From assembly GCA_025930755.1 (NCBI GenBank), contig JAICOJ010000008.1, positions 1 to 64,000 on the forward strand: 64,000 nucleotides of DNA, written 5' to 3'. The translations under genes were made by a program, and so were the position numbers. A model generated the notes under the pieces. It saw nothing but the letters and a program-made list of their open reading frames with translations. It had not been told where the DNA came from and did no database searches. This DNA is from Gemmatimonadaceae bacterium. GTDB taxonomy: Bacteria > Gemmatimonadota > Gemmatimonadetes > Gemmatimonadales > Gemmatimonadaceae. This document shows, in pieces, positions 16,952 through 26,173 of the stretch (the stretch's first letter is position 1; every line of letters starts with the position of its first letter).

Positions 16952-17629
16952 ATGTCGATGATCAACTACGCGTCACGCGAGATCAACTGCAAAATCGTGT
17001 ACTACGGTCCGGGGCTCGGTGGAAAAACCACCAACCTCGAGCACGTGTACGGCAAGGTGAACCCATCGACGCGGGGCAAGCTGATCTCGCTGGCGACGGA
17101 AACCGAGCGCACGCTCTTCTTCGATTTCCTGCCGGTGGACCTCGGGACCATTCGCGGATTCAAGACGCGATTCCACCTGTATACCGTGCCCGGGCAGGTC
17201 TATTACAACGCCAGCCGGAAGCTCATCCTGAAAGGTGTGGACGGCATCGTCTTCGTGGCCGACTCGCAGATCGAGCGCATGGAAGCGAATCAGGAGTCGA
17301 TGCAGAACCTCTACGACAACATGCAGGAGTACGGGTACGACCTCACCCGGATGCCGTTCGTCGTGCAGTACAACAAGCGCGATCTGCCGAACGCGGCCAA
17401 CATCGGTGAGCTGCAGGCGTCGCTCAATCCGGGGTGGGAGATCTCCGATCCGCAGCGGCAGCGTGTGACTCCGGATCCCTACCACGCGGGCGAGAACCTC
17501 GTCGAGCAGATCAAGACGGGCGAGTGGGTGGAGCGCGCCCCCTACTTCGAGGCCGTCGCGGTGACCGGCGAAGGCGTGTTCGAGACGCTGAAGGCGGTCT
17601 CCAAGATGGTGCTGAAGACGCTGGCGTAG
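16952..17629 (+). CDS. mglA: MglA-like small GTPase
   Basis: A Ras-like GTPase of the MglA family, 225 residues. The P-loop GPGLGGKTT spans residues 19-27, the switch II element is TVPGQ (78-82) where Ras has DxxGQ, as in known MglA proteins, and NKRD (141-144) gives guanine specificity. It is about 30 residues longer than Myxococcus MglA because of an insertion near residues 150-190 ([20 protein letters not shown]). A strong AAGGAGAGGG precedes the ATG. With the adjacent Roadblock protein it forms a likely polarity or motility switch; what it polarises here is not evident. Confidence 0.92.
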   Translation: MSMINYASREINCKIVYYGPGLGGKTTNLEHVYGKVNPSTRGKLISLATETERTLFFDFLPVDLGTIRGFKTRFHLYTVPGQVYYNASRKLILKGVDGIVFVADSQIERMEANQESMQNLYDNMQEYGYDLTRMPFVVQYNKRDLPNAANIGELQASLNPGWEISDPQRQRVTPDPYHAGENLVEQIKTGEWVERAPYFEAVAVTGEGVFETLKAVSKMVLKTLA

Positions 17630-17683
17630 TCGCACGGCGCTTGCGCAGGTTCGTAGGAGCCTAGTCCTTCGCGTTCCGCGCTA

Positions 17684-18403
17684 ATGTCACTGAATCTCCC
17701 GAACTCGCTCACGGTCGGTCGCATCGTCATCTCGCCGCTCGTGGCGCTGCTGCCATTCGCGCCCTCGTGGTCGTTGCGGTTTGCGGCGTTCGCGCTGTTC
17801 ATCGTCGTCGCGGTTACGGATTACTGGGACGGCAAGCTCGCGCGCAGCCGCAACCTCGTCACCCGTCTCGGTACGCTGCTCGACCCGCTCGCCGACAAGC
17901 TGCTGCTCCTGGCCACCTTCGTCCCGATGTTTCTCCTGGCGGGGAATGGGTGGGATGCCTCCCTCGTCTCGCCGCATCGGACCCCGGTCGTCGATGGCGT
18001 GCTCGGGCCAATGCTGCGCGCGGACGGCAGTGGCGCCGCGTTCCCCTTTCTCACGCCTTGGGGGCCCGTGGGCCTGCCCTGGTGGATCCTGGGCGTCGTC
18101 CTCGGCCGCGAGCTGTTCATGACGCTGTTCCGCCAGGCCGCGGCCAGGCGAGGCGTCGTGATTGGCGCGATCGGCCCGGCCAAGGTGAAAACAGGATTCC
18201 AATGGACGTGGGTGGGTATCGCGTTCTTTTGGTTTGGCGCCGCCACGCTCGCCGCGCAGGAGCGCTGGACCTCGCCCGCATGGCGCCTCTTCGCGTGGTT
18301 CAACGGCATCGCTGGCGTGTTGACGATGGCGGTCGCCGTGGCGCTGACGGTGTGGTCGATGTGGCTGTATCTGCGGCGATACGGGACGGTGTTCAGAGCG
18401 TAG
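17684..18403 (+). CDS. pgsA: CDP-diacylglycerol-glycerol-3-phosphate phosphatidyltransferase
   Basis: An integral membrane enzyme that makes phosphatidylglycerol phosphate, the first step to phosphatidylglycerol. It is 239 residues with four to six membrane segments. The CDP-alcohol phosphotransferase motif is complete: DYWDGKLARS, then RLGTLLDPLADK, near residues 46-70. It begins LNLPNSLTVGRI, typical of PgsA. It carries a longer loop (about residues 88-125) than the E. coli enzyme. cinA follows on the same strand, a common pairing, across a long inverted repeat that begins at the stop codon. Confidence 0.92.
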   Translation: MSLNLPNSLTVGRIVISPLVALLPFAPSWSLRFAAFALFIVVAVTDYWDGKLARSRNLVTRLGTLLDPLADKLLLLATFVPMFLLAGNGWDASLVSPHRTPVVDGVLGPMLRADGSGAAFPFLTPWGPVGLPWWILGVVLGRELFMTLFRQAAARRGVVIGAIGPAKVKTGFQWTWVGIAFFWFGAATLAAQERWTSPAWRLFAWFNGIAGVLTMAVAVALTVWSMWLYLRRYGTVFRA

Positions 18404-18511
18404 GTCCTCGGGGGTCCTCGGGGTCCTCGGGGTCCTCGGGGTCGAAGCCGTGACCACCCCGCACCTCGGGACCCTGCGGACCCTGCGGACCCTGAGGACC
18501 CTGAGGACCCC
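18404..18511. repeat. Inverted repeat of 9-bp units, pgsA-cinA
   Basis: The left arm (18404-18443) is a tandem array of GGGTCCTCG units. The right arm (about 18470-18511) is an array of ACCCTGCGG and ACCCTGAGG units. The arms are roughly 80% complementary. The repeat begins at the last base after the pgsA stop and ends at the base before the cinA ATG, so the GAGG that would serve as the cinA ribosome-binding site lies in the right arm. Confidence 0.9.
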
Positions 18512-19765
18512 ATGAAGATCGAAATCATCACCATCGGCGACGAGCTCCTGCTCGGCTTCACCACCGACACGAACGCCGCCTATCTCGCGCGTGAGCTCGC
18601 GGGGCATGGGGTCGAGGTGGTGCGGCGCGCCACGGTTGGGGATGACGCGGAAGCGATTGCCGCCGCCGTTCGCGAGGCGCTGGATCGGACCGGCGCCGTC
18701 ATCACCACCGGTGGGCTCGGTCCCACCGCGGATGACCTAACGAAGCCCGCCATCGCTGCGCTGTTCGGCCGGCGCCTCGAGATGCGCGAGGACATCGTCG
18801 CGATGATCGAGGAGCGTTTTCGGCAGTACGGCTTCAAGGGACAGATGCCCGTGTCGAACCGACAGCAGGCGCTCGTTCCGGAGGGCGCGCGCGTGCTCGA
18901 AAATCGGCACGGCTCCGCGCCGGGAATCTGGATCGAGGATGAGCGCAACCGCTGGGTCGCGATGCTCCCGGGCGTACCACGCGAGATGCGCGGCATGACG
19001 CTCGACGTCATCATCCCGGAGGTCGAGGCGCGGATGGGCAGTGTTCGCGAGGTAGTGTGCTCGCGAACCCTTCGATGCATGGGTATCTCCGAGTCGCACC
19101 TCGCCGACCTGCTAGGCGATCGCGCGCGCGCCGTGCGAGGACTGCCGGTCGCCTATTTACCGAGCCTCGCCGGTATCGATCTGCGCCTCACGACGCGCGG
19201 AATGTCGGCTGCCGACGCGACCACGCTCCTCGATGCCGCGATCCAGGAGCTCCGACCGATCATCGGCGAGCACATCTACGGCGAGGACGAGACCGACCTC
19301 GCCGGCGTCGTGCTTCAACGATCGCGCGCCCGCGGTTTTCGAATCGCCGTCGCCGAAAGCTGTACGGGCGGCATGCTTGGGGCCCGGCTCACCGCGATTC
19401 CCGGGTCGAGCGAGGTCGTCCTCGGCGGCATCATCGCCTACGACGACGTCGTGAAGGTCAACCTCCTCGGCGTCGATCCGGCGACGATTCGCGCGCACGG
19501 TGCGGTGAGCGAACAGACCGCGCGTGAGATGGCGGCAGGCGTTCGCGACCGGATGGAGGCGGACATCGGCATCGCGATCACGGGAATCGCCGGCCCCGGG
19601 GGTGGCACGCCGGCGAAGCCGGTGGGGCTCGTCTGGATCGCCGTCGACGTCGACGGGCAGGTCCGCGCCAGCCATCGGGTGTATCCCGGTAATCGCGAGG
19701 AGATTCGGCAACGCGCGTCTCAGGGCGCGCTCGACCTCGTTCGGCGGATGTTGGGTAACGCCTGA
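18512..19765 (+). CDS. cinA: CinA-family nicotinamide-nucleotide amidohydrolase
   Basis: 417 residues, full-length two-domain CinA. The N-terminal MoaB-like domain starts IITIGDELLLGFTTDTN and has TTGGLGPTADDLT; the C-terminal PncC-type NMN deamidase domain has VAESCTGGMLGARLT and ITGIAGPGGGTP. CinA converts NMN to nicotinate mononucleotide for NAD recycling and has ADP-ribose pyrophosphatase activity in some species. The start codon abuts the right arm of an inverted repeat, so its translation may depend on RNA structure. A PnuC/NadR-like NAD-precursor locus lies elsewhere in the window. Confidence 0.94.
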   Translation: MKIEIITIGDELLLGFTTDTNAAYLARELAGHGVEVVRRATVGDDAEAIAAAVREALDRTGAVITTGGLGPTADDLTKPAIAALFGRRLEMREDIVAMIEERFRQYGFKGQMPVSNRQQALVPEGARVLENRHGSAPGIWIEDERNRWVAMLPGVPREMRGMTLDVIIPEVEARMGSVREVVCSRTLRCMGISESHLADLLGDRARAVRGLPVAYLPSLAGIDLRLTTRGMSAADATTLLDAAIQELRPIIGEHIYGEDETDLAGVVLQRSRARGFRIAVAESCTGGMLGARLTAIPGSSEVVLGGIIAYDDVVKVNLLGVDPATIRAHGAVSEQTAREMAAGVRDRMEADIGIAITGIAGPGGGTPAKPVGLVWIAVDVDGQVRASHRVYPGNREEIRQRASQGALDLVRRMLGNA

Positions 19766-19871
19766 GGGCCCGGCCCGGCAGTTGCCCGTCCCAGTGTGGG
19801 AAGCGATGTTATTGAGGTGCGCGTCGCGCTGACGTCGGCGGCGCGGCTTGGCAACGAACACGAGGTCTACC

Positions 19872-20510
19872 GTGCGAGATGATGTGAAATCGGGAGCCGA
19901 CAAGACGGCACGCGAGCAGATGGAGCGCAACGATGAGGTCGCGGCGAGTGCCGGACCCCAGGGCGACGGTGTCCCGGACGATGCGGAGGTGACGAATGCC
20001 TCCACGCGTGCGGGCGACGCCGACGCCGATGACGACACGGAGGACGATGCGCGCGTCTCCACCGAGTCCGATCGCGCCGTGACGGAGCTTCGCGACAGGT
20101 ATCTGCGTCTCGCCGCGGAGTTCGACAACTATCGCAAGCGGACCACGCGCGAGCGCGCCGAAAGCGGTGCCCGCGCGCAGGGCGAGCTGCTGAAGCACAT
20201 CGTCGACTCGCTGGACGATCTGGGCCGGGTGACGGCGGTGGATCCCGCGTCAACCGACGCGGGCTCGGTCATCCAGGGTGTCGATCTCGTGGCGAAGAAG
20301 CTGATGAAGGCGCTCGCGGCCGCCGGACTGGAGCTGATCGATCCGGTCAACCAGACGTTCGACCCGTCGGTTCACGAAGCGGTCGCCACGGAGCCGGCGC
20401 TGTCGCCGGAGGACGACCACGTCGTGTCCCAGGTGTTTCAGCCGGGTTACCGATTCAGCGGTCAGCTGCTGCGTCCGGCGCGCGTCGTGGTCCGACAGTG
20501 GTCGCAGTGA
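19872..20510 (+). CDS. grpE: GrpE nucleotide exchange factor
   Basis: Nucleotide exchange factor for DnaK. With GTG 19872 the protein is 212 residues; GAGGT at 19862-19866 is the best ribosome-binding site, and an in-frame TTG at 19848 would add 8 residues. A long acidic, disordered N-terminus (DDAEVTNASTRAGDADADDD) precedes the coiled coil (ELRDRYLRLAAEFDNYRKRT) and the C-terminal beta domain ending GYRFSGQLLRPARVVV. dnaJ follows 17 bases downstream. I found no CIRCE element and no hrcA or dnaK in the window, so the usual HrcA control is not evident. Confidence 0.94.
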   Translation: MRDDVKSGADKTAREQMERNDEVAASAGPQGDGVPDDAEVTNASTRAGDADADDDTEDDARVSTESDRAVTELRDRYLRLAAEFDNYRKRTTRERAESGARAQGELLKHIVDSLDDLGRVTAVDPASTDAGSVIQGVDLVAKKLMKALAAAGLELIDPVNQTFDPSVHEAVATEPALSPEDDHVVSQVFQPGYRFSGQLLRPARVVVRQWSQ

Positions 20511-20527
20511 GGCGGCGTTAGGCACGC

Positions 20528-21688
20528 ATGGCCCAGACGAAGGACTACTACGCGGTCCTGGGCGTCTCCGCGTCCGCATCGCAGGACGAGATCAAGAAGC
20601 AGTACCGTCGCCTGGCCAAGAAATGGCATCCCGATGCCAACCGCGACGACCCCAAGGCCGCCGATCGCTTCAAGGAGATCTCCGAGGCGTACAACGTCCT
20701 CGGCGACGCCGAGAAGCGTAAACAGTACGACGACATGCGGCGCCTCGGCGCGTTCGGCGACTTCGCGCAGCGTCGTGGCGGCGGCTTCGGAGGCGCGCGG
20801 CCCGGGGGCGCGGGCCCGGGCGCGCCGGGCGGAGCGGGAACCGGCGCGAGTGGCGGCTTCCGGTTCGAGGACGTGGACATCGGCGGCCTTGGCGGACTTG
20901 GCGACCTTTTCAGCTCGATGTTCGGTGGAGGAGCCGCGAACGCACGCACCCGACAAACCGGTCCCGAGCGCGGACAGTCGATCGAGACGACGCTGTCCGT
21001 GCCATTTCGAATCGCCGCGCTCGGTGGCAAGCTGCCGGTCCAGCTCGAGGTCAACGAGGAGTGTCCGGTATGTCATGGCTCCGGCGCGGCGCCGGGCGCG
21101 ACCCTCAAGACGTGCCCCGAGTGTAATGGCCGCGGCAACGTGACGTTCGGCCAGGGAGGCTTTGCCGTCAGCCGTCCCTGTCCGATGTGCCTCGGTCGGA
21201 AGCAGGTACCCACCGAGCGGTGTCCCGAGTGCAACGGGACTGGAGAGAAACGCGTCCGGAAGACCGTCATGATCACAGTCCCGCCAGGGGTCGATACCGG
21301 CACGCGGTTACGACTCAGCGGCCAGGGGGGAAAGGGGCCTAACGGCGGCCCGCCGGGCGACCTCTTCATCAACTTCCAGGTCGAGCCCGACCGGTTCTTT
21401 CAGCGGGAAGGCAACGACCTCATCGCCAAGGTCCCGCTCAACATTGCGCAGGCGACGCTGGGCTCACGCATCGCGGTGCGGACGCTCGACAACAAGAAGG
21501 TGACGATCAAGATCCCACCCGGCACCCCGCCGGGAAAGCGCTTCCGCGTGCGCGGGCAGGGTATCGAGCGCAACGGCCAGCGCGGCGACCTCATCGTCGA
21601 GGTCGATGTCACCGTTCCGCCGCACCTGTCCGATGAGCAGGAGCGGCTGATGAAGGAGTTCGCGGAGGCGGGGGGGTTGAAGTACTGA
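20528..21688 (+). CDS. dnaJ: chaperone DnaJ
   Basis: Hsp40 co-chaperone, 386 residues. The J domain carries HPD at 34-36, a Gly-rich stretch spans about residues 80-125, and all four zinc-finger repeats are intact ([32 protein letters not shown]), followed by the two substrate-binding beta domains. Each CxxCxGx(G/K) repeat is present, although the third ends in K. It is cotranscribed with grpE. The downstream convergent gene is mnmA, and a double hairpin region fills the gap. Confidence 0.95.
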   Translation: MAQTKDYYAVLGVSASASQDEIKKQYRRLAKKWHPDANRDDPKAADRFKEISEAYNVLGDAEKRKQYDDMRRLGAFGDFAQRRGGGFGGARPGGAGPGAPGGAGTGASGGFRFEDVDIGGLGGLGDLFSSMFGGGAANARTRQTGPERGQSIETTLSVPFRIAALGGKLPVQLEVNEECPVCHGSGAAPGATLKTCPECNGRGNVTFGQGGFAVSRPCPMCLGRKQVPTERCPECNGTGEKRVRKTVMITVPPGVDTGTRLRLSGQGGKGPNGGPPGDLFINFQVEPDRFFQREGNDLIAKVPLNIAQATLGSRIAVRTLDNKKVTIKIPPGTPPGKRFRVRGQGIERNGQRGDLIVEVDVTVPPHLSDEQERLMKEFAEAGGLKY

Positions 21689-21695
21689 GATTCGG

Positions 21696-21829
21696 GTGGA
21701 CGGCAAAAGATGGCAGAATTCAGAATTCAGAAACGACTACGGGGGGCCACGCAGTGGCTCCCCGTTGGTGTGTTGCGAACTCTGAACTCAATATTCTGAA
21801 TTGTGAGCTCCGTCATCCTTGCCGTCCAC
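21696..21829. repeat. Nested inverted repeat between dnaJ and mnmA
   Basis: The outer arms are GTGGACGGCAA (21696-21706) with TTGCCGTCCAC (21819-21829). Inside the left arm are 7-bp CAGAATT units (21714-21733), answered on the right by TTCTGAACTC and ATTCTGAATT (about 21780-21802). An inner GC hairpin, 21739-21750 with 21754-21765 (11 of 12 paired, loop GCA), sits in the centre. It separates convergent genes and may terminate transcription in both directions. Confidence 0.8.
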
Positions 21830-21833
21830 GCGA

Positions 21834-22937
21834 TCAAGCGGCGAGCACTGGGAGTCCCACGCGCATCCCCTGCGCCCGCTCGATGAGCCCCCCGCCGAGC
21901 ACGCGCTCGCCATCGTAGATGACGAGCGACTGCCCGGGCGTGATCGCGGCAACCGGCTCGTCGAGCGCCAGCTCGATCTCGTCGTCATCGCGTCGTACGA
22001 GCTCCGCCGGGGCGGGCGCGGTGCGGTGACGTACCTGCACGCTCACCTGCGCGCCGACCTGCGGCGCCTCGTCGACGAGCCAGTTCACGCCGCGCGCAAC
22101 GACGCCACGACCGAGCAGCGCCTCACGAGGACCGATCACGACGGCGCGCTCCGCCGGTCTGATCGCGATGACGTACAGTGGCACCGGTGAGCCGCCGGGA
22201 AGGCCGCGGCGCTGGCCGACGGTGTAGCGTGCGAAGCCATGGTGATGGCCGACGACGCGACCGTCGGTGGTGACGATCGGGCCCGCCGCGAGTGACGGCG
22301 CGCCCGCCCCGAGGTGTCGCTCGAGAACACGCACGTGATCGCCATCGGGGACGAAGCAGATGTCCTGGCTCTCCGGCTTCTCCGCGACGACATCGAGGCC
22401 AAGGGCATGGGCGCGCGCGCGCGTCTCCGCCTTGGTCAGGTCCCCGACCGGAAGCAGCATGCGCCGCACGACCGGGCGATCGATCCCCCACAGGAAGTAC
22501 GTCTGATCCTTGCCGGGATCCTGGCCGCGCATGAGCTGGCCGTCGATCACGCGCGCGTAGTGCCCGGTGGCGATGAAGTCGGCGTCGACCGCGTCGGCCT
22601 TGCGAAGCAGGTCGCGGAACTTCGTGAACGTGTTGCAGCGCACGCACGGAATCGGGGTGCGGCCGTTCGCGTACTCGCTCACGAAGTTGTCGATGACGTC
22701 ATGGCCGAACGCACTCTCGAGGTTGAGCACGTAGTGCGGAATGCCGAGCCGCTCACACACCCGCCGCGCGTCGTCGATCGAGTCGAGCGAGCAGCAGGGA
22801 CGATCGGGCACGTCTTCTCCGTAGCAGAACAGCTTCATCGTCGCGCCGATGACGTCGTAGCCGCGCTCGACGAGCAGCGCCGCCGCGACCGATGAGTCGA
22901 CGCCACCCGACATCGCGACCAGCACCCGCGCCGGCAT
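21834..22937 (-). CDS. mnmA: tRNA 2-thiouridylase MnmA
   Basis: Installs the 2-thio group at wobble uridine 34 of tRNA Lys, Glu and Gln. It is 367 residues from ATG 22937; the frame continues upstream, but only this start gives the family N-terminus [13 protein letters not shown] (PP-loop). The catalytic cysteines are Cys101 (PCVRCN) and Cys194 (SQDICFVP). The QTYFLWG and [12 protein letters not shown] segments are also conserved. It begins 2 bases after the stop of the cysteine desulfurase gene that probably supplies its sulfur, forming a two-gene thiolation operon. Confidence 0.95.
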   Translation of the reverse strand: MPARVLVAMSGGVDSSVAAALLVERGYDVIGATMKLFCYGEDVPDRPCCSLDSIDDARRVCERLGIPHYVLNLESAFGHDVIDNFVSEYANGRTPIPCVRCNTFTKFRDLLRKADAVDADFIATGHYARVIDGQLMRGQDPGKDQTYFLWGIDRPVVRRMLLPVGDLTKAETRARAHALGLDVVAEKPESQDICFVPDGDHVRVLERHLGAGAPSLAAGPIVTTDGRVVGHHHGFARYTVGQRRGLPGGSPVPLYVIAIRPAERAVVIGPREALLGRGVVARGVNWLVDEAPQVGAQVSVQVRHRTAPAPAELVRRDDDEIELALDEPVAAITPGQSLVIYDGERVLGGGLIERAQGMRVGLPVLAA

Positions 22938-22939
22938 GC

Positions 22940-24100
22940 TCAGCTCACCGCGCCGGCGAGGCGCCGCGCCTTGGTGATGAGCGCCGGGAAGAGCTCGGAC
23001 ACCCGCATGATGCACTCGTCGGTGGTCATGGAGCCGAGGCTCATGCGCACGGCCGCGCTCGCGAGCTCGCGCGGAACCCCGAGCGCCTGCAGGACGTGCG
23101 ATGGCGTAACGCTTCCGCTCTGGCACGCCGAGCCTGACGAGCAGGCGACGCCGGCGAGGTCGAGCGCCATGAGGAGCGACTCGCTATCGGTCCCCGGAAC
23201 GGAGAGGTTGAGGATGTGCGGTGCGCGCGGCGCGCCACGTCCGTGCACCACGGCGTCGGGGACGCGCTCGAGCAGCGCCCGCTCCAGCCGGTCGCGCAGG
23301 GCGCCTAACCGCGCCATCTCGCGCTCGCGCTCGTCGAGAGCCAACTCGGCCGCTCGCGCCAGGCCGACGGCGGCGGCGACGTTCTCCGTTCCCGGGCGGC
23401 GTCCGCGGTCCTGCGATCCTCCGTGGAGCAGAGACTCGAGCTGGGTCCCGCGGCGGATGAAGATCGCTCCGCTTCCCTTGGGCGCCCCGATCTTGTGGCC
23501 TGAGAGAGTGAGCAGGTCCACCGGCGTCTCGCGCACGTCGATCGAAATTTTTCCGAACGCTTGCACCGCGTCCGTGTGAAAGACGATCCCGTGGGCCTTC
23601 GCTCGGCGCGCGAGCTCGGGAATTGGCTGGACGGTACCGATCTCGTTGTTGACCCACATGATGGAGCAGAGTGCGACGTCGTCGGCGAGGAGCGCGCTGA
23701 ACGCGTTGACATCGACGATTCCGTCACTCGTGACCGGAGCGATGCGCTCTTCGGCGCCCTCGCGGCCCGCCTGATGGATGCTGGCGAGCACCGCCTTGTG
23801 CTCGATGGCGGTGCTGATGACCGCGGTGCGTCCTGGATCTCGCGCGCGCCACGGTCCAAGCACGGCAAGGTTGTCGGCCTCGGTGCCGCCCGAGGTGAAG
23901 CAGATCTCGTCAGTGTTGGCGCCGAGACATCGGGCGACGCGGTCGCGGGCCTCGTCGAGCGCCGCGCGCGCCTCTCGCCCCCACCGATGCGTGCTGGAGG
24001 GATTGCCGAAGCGGGGGCCGTAAAACGGCACCATGGCCTCGAAGACCTCTCGGCGGACGGGGGTCGTGGCGGCGTGGTCGAGATAGATAGGTGCGGGCAT
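22940..24100 (-). CDS. cysteine desulfurase (NifS/IscS family)
   Basis: A PLP enzyme that takes sulfur from cysteine as a persulfide; 386 residues. [10 protein letters not shown] opens the protein, the PLP lysine is Lys203 in [12 protein letters not shown], and the persulfide-forming cysteine is Cys326 in [10 protein letters not shown]. The loop around that cysteine matches the NifS/IscS group I type. Coupling to mnmA points to tRNA thiolation; since no other isc or suf gene is in the window, Fe-S cluster assembly is possible but not supported locally. The ATG at 24100 is preceded on its strand by a TTATAT box about 10 bases upstream, a possible promoter element. Confidence 0.93.
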   Translation of the reverse strand: MPAPIYLDHAATTPVRREVFEAMVPFYGPRFGNPSSTHRWGREARAALDEARDRVARCLGANTDEICFTSGGTEADNLAVLGPWRARDPGRTAVISTAIEHKAVLASIHQAGREGAEERIAPVTSDGIVDVNAFSALLADDVALCSIMWVNNEIGTVQPIPELARRAKAHGIVFHTDAVQAFGKISIDVRETPVDLLTLSGHKIGAPKGSGAIFIRRGTQLESLLHGGSQDRGRRPGTENVAAAVGLARAAELALDEREREMARLGALRDRLERALLERVPDAVVHGRGAPRAPHILNLSVPGTDSESLLMALDLAGVACSSGSACQSGSVTPSHVLQALGVPRELASAAVRMSLGSMTTDECIMRVSELFPALITKARRLAGAVS

Positions 24101-24415
24101 AACTCGGGAAATATAAGGGGGTTATGCGGTGGCCGCACGTGGTGCGCGGGGTCTCGAGGGATTGCGGAGCTCCTGGCTATCGCGGAATGATGGGTTGCTG
24201 ATGTTCCATCGCCGCACGCAGCGTTCACCCGGGCAGGCGATATCCTGCGTCAGGGGTTGTCTGGCGGGTGATGCATTCCCACTTTCGGTAATGAACGCAA
24301 CGTCGCAAGCAGCGTCGCCGATCGGATCCGCCGCCGACTGTGCGTTCCGGCGACCACGATGATGCTACCCAGGTTACGGTTCCCCGCTTGGCTGGCGCTG
24401 GACGGCGCTCTCGTA
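24101..24415. other. Intergenic region without a supported gene
   Basis: About 315 bases between the divergent cysteine desulfurase and a lipoprotein gene. Short frames cross it, but none shows a recognisable motif, good start context or convincing codon use. No RNA gene or hairpin was recognised. It probably holds the two divergent promoters. Confidence 0.5.
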
Positions 24416-24736
24416 ATGCGACCTCGCGATGCGACCACGGCTATCCGCGTACGCCTGTCTTGCGGCGCTTTGGTCCTCGCGGGTCTGCCCCTGGCGGGCT
24501 GCATCCTGCCTGGCGGCCAACGGGTGCAGCCGATGCCCGGAGTCGTCGGTGTCGTGATCACATCACCCAATCTGCCCGAGCGCGGGCTCGTGCGGAAACG
24601 TGTAATGACGAAGCAGGAGCCCGACCTCCTCGTTGCCGAAGACGGAACAGCCTGTCGCGTAAGCAACGACCGCTTTCGCGAAGTTCAGGTCGGCACTGAC
24701 CAGCTCTGCAGCTGGCAGGCTGAGGTCGTACCGTGA
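24416..24736 (+). CDS. Predicted lipoprotein, function unknown
   Basis: About 106 residues from ATG 24416 (an earlier in-frame ATG at 24359 would add 19). A signal peptide with Arg-rich start and hydrophobic core CGALVLAGLPLAGC carries the lipobox LAGC (Cys near residue 29). The mature part has two further cysteines (TACRV and QLCSW) that could form a disulfide, and a strand-rich pattern. No family was recognised. It sits between an empty region and a SnoaL-like gene on the same strand. Confidence 0.6.
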   Translation: MRPRDATTAIRVRLSCGALVLAGLPLAGCILPGGQRVQPMPGVVGVVITSPNLPERGLVRKRVMTKQEPDLLVAEDGTACRVSNDRFREVQVGTDQLCSWQAEVVP

Positions 24737-24823
24737 AGTCGACGCGGGTGCGTGGTAGATCCCGTGACGATCGCACGCGCACCGGGCGGCGTTCCCATCG
24801 GATTCTCGGGCGCGTGACGCGGC

Positions 24824-25189
24824 GTGAGTGAAAACAAGGCCACGGTCGAGAGGTACATGGAGGGCTTCAGAAACAGCGACCACGAGCTGATTCTGTCATG
24901 CCTCACCGACGACGTCGTCTGGGACATTCCCGGTGCGTTTCACATCGTCGGCAAGGACGCCTTCGATCGTGAAATCGAGAACGATGCCTTTGTCGGCAAA
25001 CCGGCAATCACCGTCACGCGCATGACCGAGGAGAAGGACGTGGTCATCGCGGAAGGGGCGGTGCGCGTGCAGCGCACCGGCGGCGACGTTGCGACCCTCG
25101 TGTTTTGCGACGTGTTCGTCATGCGGCGCGGGAAGATACGCCAGTTGATCTCGTACCTCGTCCCGATCGACGGCGCGAGCTCGTCCTAA
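24824..25189 (+). CDS. SnoaL-like (NTF2-fold) protein
   Basis: 121 residues with the NTF2/SnoaL-like cone fold pattern: N-terminal helix VERYMEGFRNSDHELILSCL, DDVVWDIPGAF, and C-terminal strands VFCDVFVMRRGKIRQLISYL. Such proteins are small isomerases, dehydratases or lipocalin-like binders; nothing here fixes the substrate. GTG 24824 is the assumed start, without a strong ribosome-binding site. It ends convergently with the hydrolase gene, and the two stop codons share bases (CTAA at 25186-25189). Confidence 0.75.
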   Translation: MSENKATVERYMEGFRNSDHELILSCLTDDVVWDIPGAFHIVGKDAFDREIENDAFVGKPAITVTRMTEEKDVVIAEGAVRVQRTGGDVATLVFCDVFVMRRGKIRQLISYLVPIDGASSS

Positions 25190-26109
25190 CGGCGTAGCGA
25201 AAGGAAATCGTCGAGGGCCCGGTTGACTTCGTCGGGTGCTTCCTCCTGCGGCCAATGACCAACCGGGAGCTCGACGACGCGCGCCGTTGGCAGGACAGCC
25301 TGCCACCGCTCGAGCAAGCGCGGCTTGAAGGCGGGATCCTTCGTTCCCCAGATGACCAGCGCGGGGAGACCGGCTAGAGCCCCACGGCGCTCCCAGAGCG
25401 AGTCGTAGTACGCGCTCGATCCGAGAATGGCGCGCGCGAGCGGCCACAGCACGCGGCTCCGGGAATCCGCGTCGGGGAAGGGAGCGAGATACTGCGCATG
25501 GATTTCCGGTGTCAGCTTGCGCCGATCGGCGTAGCCCGACGGTGTGAGCACGCGCAGTGAAAGATTCGCGCGACGATACAGGAACCGACCGAACGCTCCG
25601 CCGACGAGGCGTCCCGCGCGCTGCATCTCCCGATCGTCCTCGAAGCTCCACATCCAGCTATTCAGGACGACGAGCCGACGAGCTCGGCCCGGGGTGTCGA
25701 GCGCGATCGGAAGGCCGATGGGTCCGCCGAAGTCGTGGACGACGAGCGTGAGGCCGTCGAGACCAAGGCGGTCGACGAACGTGCGCAGGACCTGCGCGTG
25801 CGACTCCGGTGTGTAGTCGAAGTCCCGTGGACGGTCTGACAGGCCGAAGCCAAGGTGGTCGATCGCGACGCAACGGTGCGTTCGCGAGAGGTGGCGGATG
25901 ACGCCACGCCACTCGAACGACCACGTCGGCGTGCCGTGCACGAAGAGAACGACATCGCCAGCCCCTTCGTCGACATAGTGCATGCGCGTGCCGGGCAGCA
26001 CCTCGAGAAAGCGGCTGCGGAAGGGATATGCCGAGCGGTCCACCCAGGCCGGCGTGGCGGACGGAACGCGCTCGGTCAGCTCGGAAGGGAGCACTGGAGC
26101 GGGCCGCAT
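25186..26109 (-). CDS. Alpha/beta hydrolase, haloalkane-dehalogenase-like
   Basis: 307 residues from ATG 26109. The oxyanion motif FVHGTPTWSFEW is at about 57-68, the nucleophile Asp126 in VVHDFGGP, the acid probably Asp258 in IWGTKDPAF and the base His285 in VGHWPQEEAP. An aspartate nucleophile and these segments point to the haloalkane dehalogenase/epoxide hydrolase branch. However, the halide-binding Trp that follows the nucleophile in proven dehalogenases is Phe here, so dehalogenation is uncertain. It is divergent from a TetR gene, with a perfect operator palindrome 20 bases upstream of its start, so TetR repression relieved by the substrate is likely. Confidence 0.82.
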   Translation of the reverse strand: MRPAPVLPSELTERVPSATPAWVDRSAYPFRSRFLEVLPGTRMHYVDEGAGDVVLFVHGTPTWSFEWRGVIRHLSRTHRCVAIDHLGFGLSDRPRDFDYTPESHAQVLRTFVDRLGLDGLTLVVHDFGGPIGLPIALDTPGRARRLVVLNSWMWSFEDDREMQRAGRLVGGAFGRFLYRRANLSLRVLTPSGYADRRKLTPEIHAQYLAPFPDADSRSRVLWPLARAILGSSAYYDSLWERRGALAGLPALVIWGTKDPAFKPRLLERWQAVLPTARVVELPVGHWPQEEAPDEVNRALDDFLSLRR

Positions 26110-26129
26110 GTCCTGTCCTTGCGAAAGCG

Positions 26130-26155
26130 TTTCACTGAATATACGTTCAGTGAAA
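26130..26155. promoter_or_regulatory. TetR-type operator palindrome
   Basis: TTTCACTGAA (26130-26139), spacer TATACG, TTCAGTGAAA (26146-26155): perfect 10-bp arms. It lies in the 64-base gap between the divergent hydrolase (start 26109) and TetR (start 26174), where binding would block both promoters. Confidence 0.85.
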
Positions 26156-26173
26156 GAGGATGCAAGGGGGGCC

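Noticed and set aside
19766-19871. Possible CIRCE operator or heat-shock promoter before grpE
   Set aside because: No TTAGCACTC/GAGTGCTAA pair is present, and a TTGCCC/TGTTAT pair has poor 19-base spacing.
24129-24362. A 77-codon plus-strand frame upstream of the lipoprotein gene
   Set aside because: No motif, no ribosome-binding site and irregular third-base use; the region is better left as intergenic.
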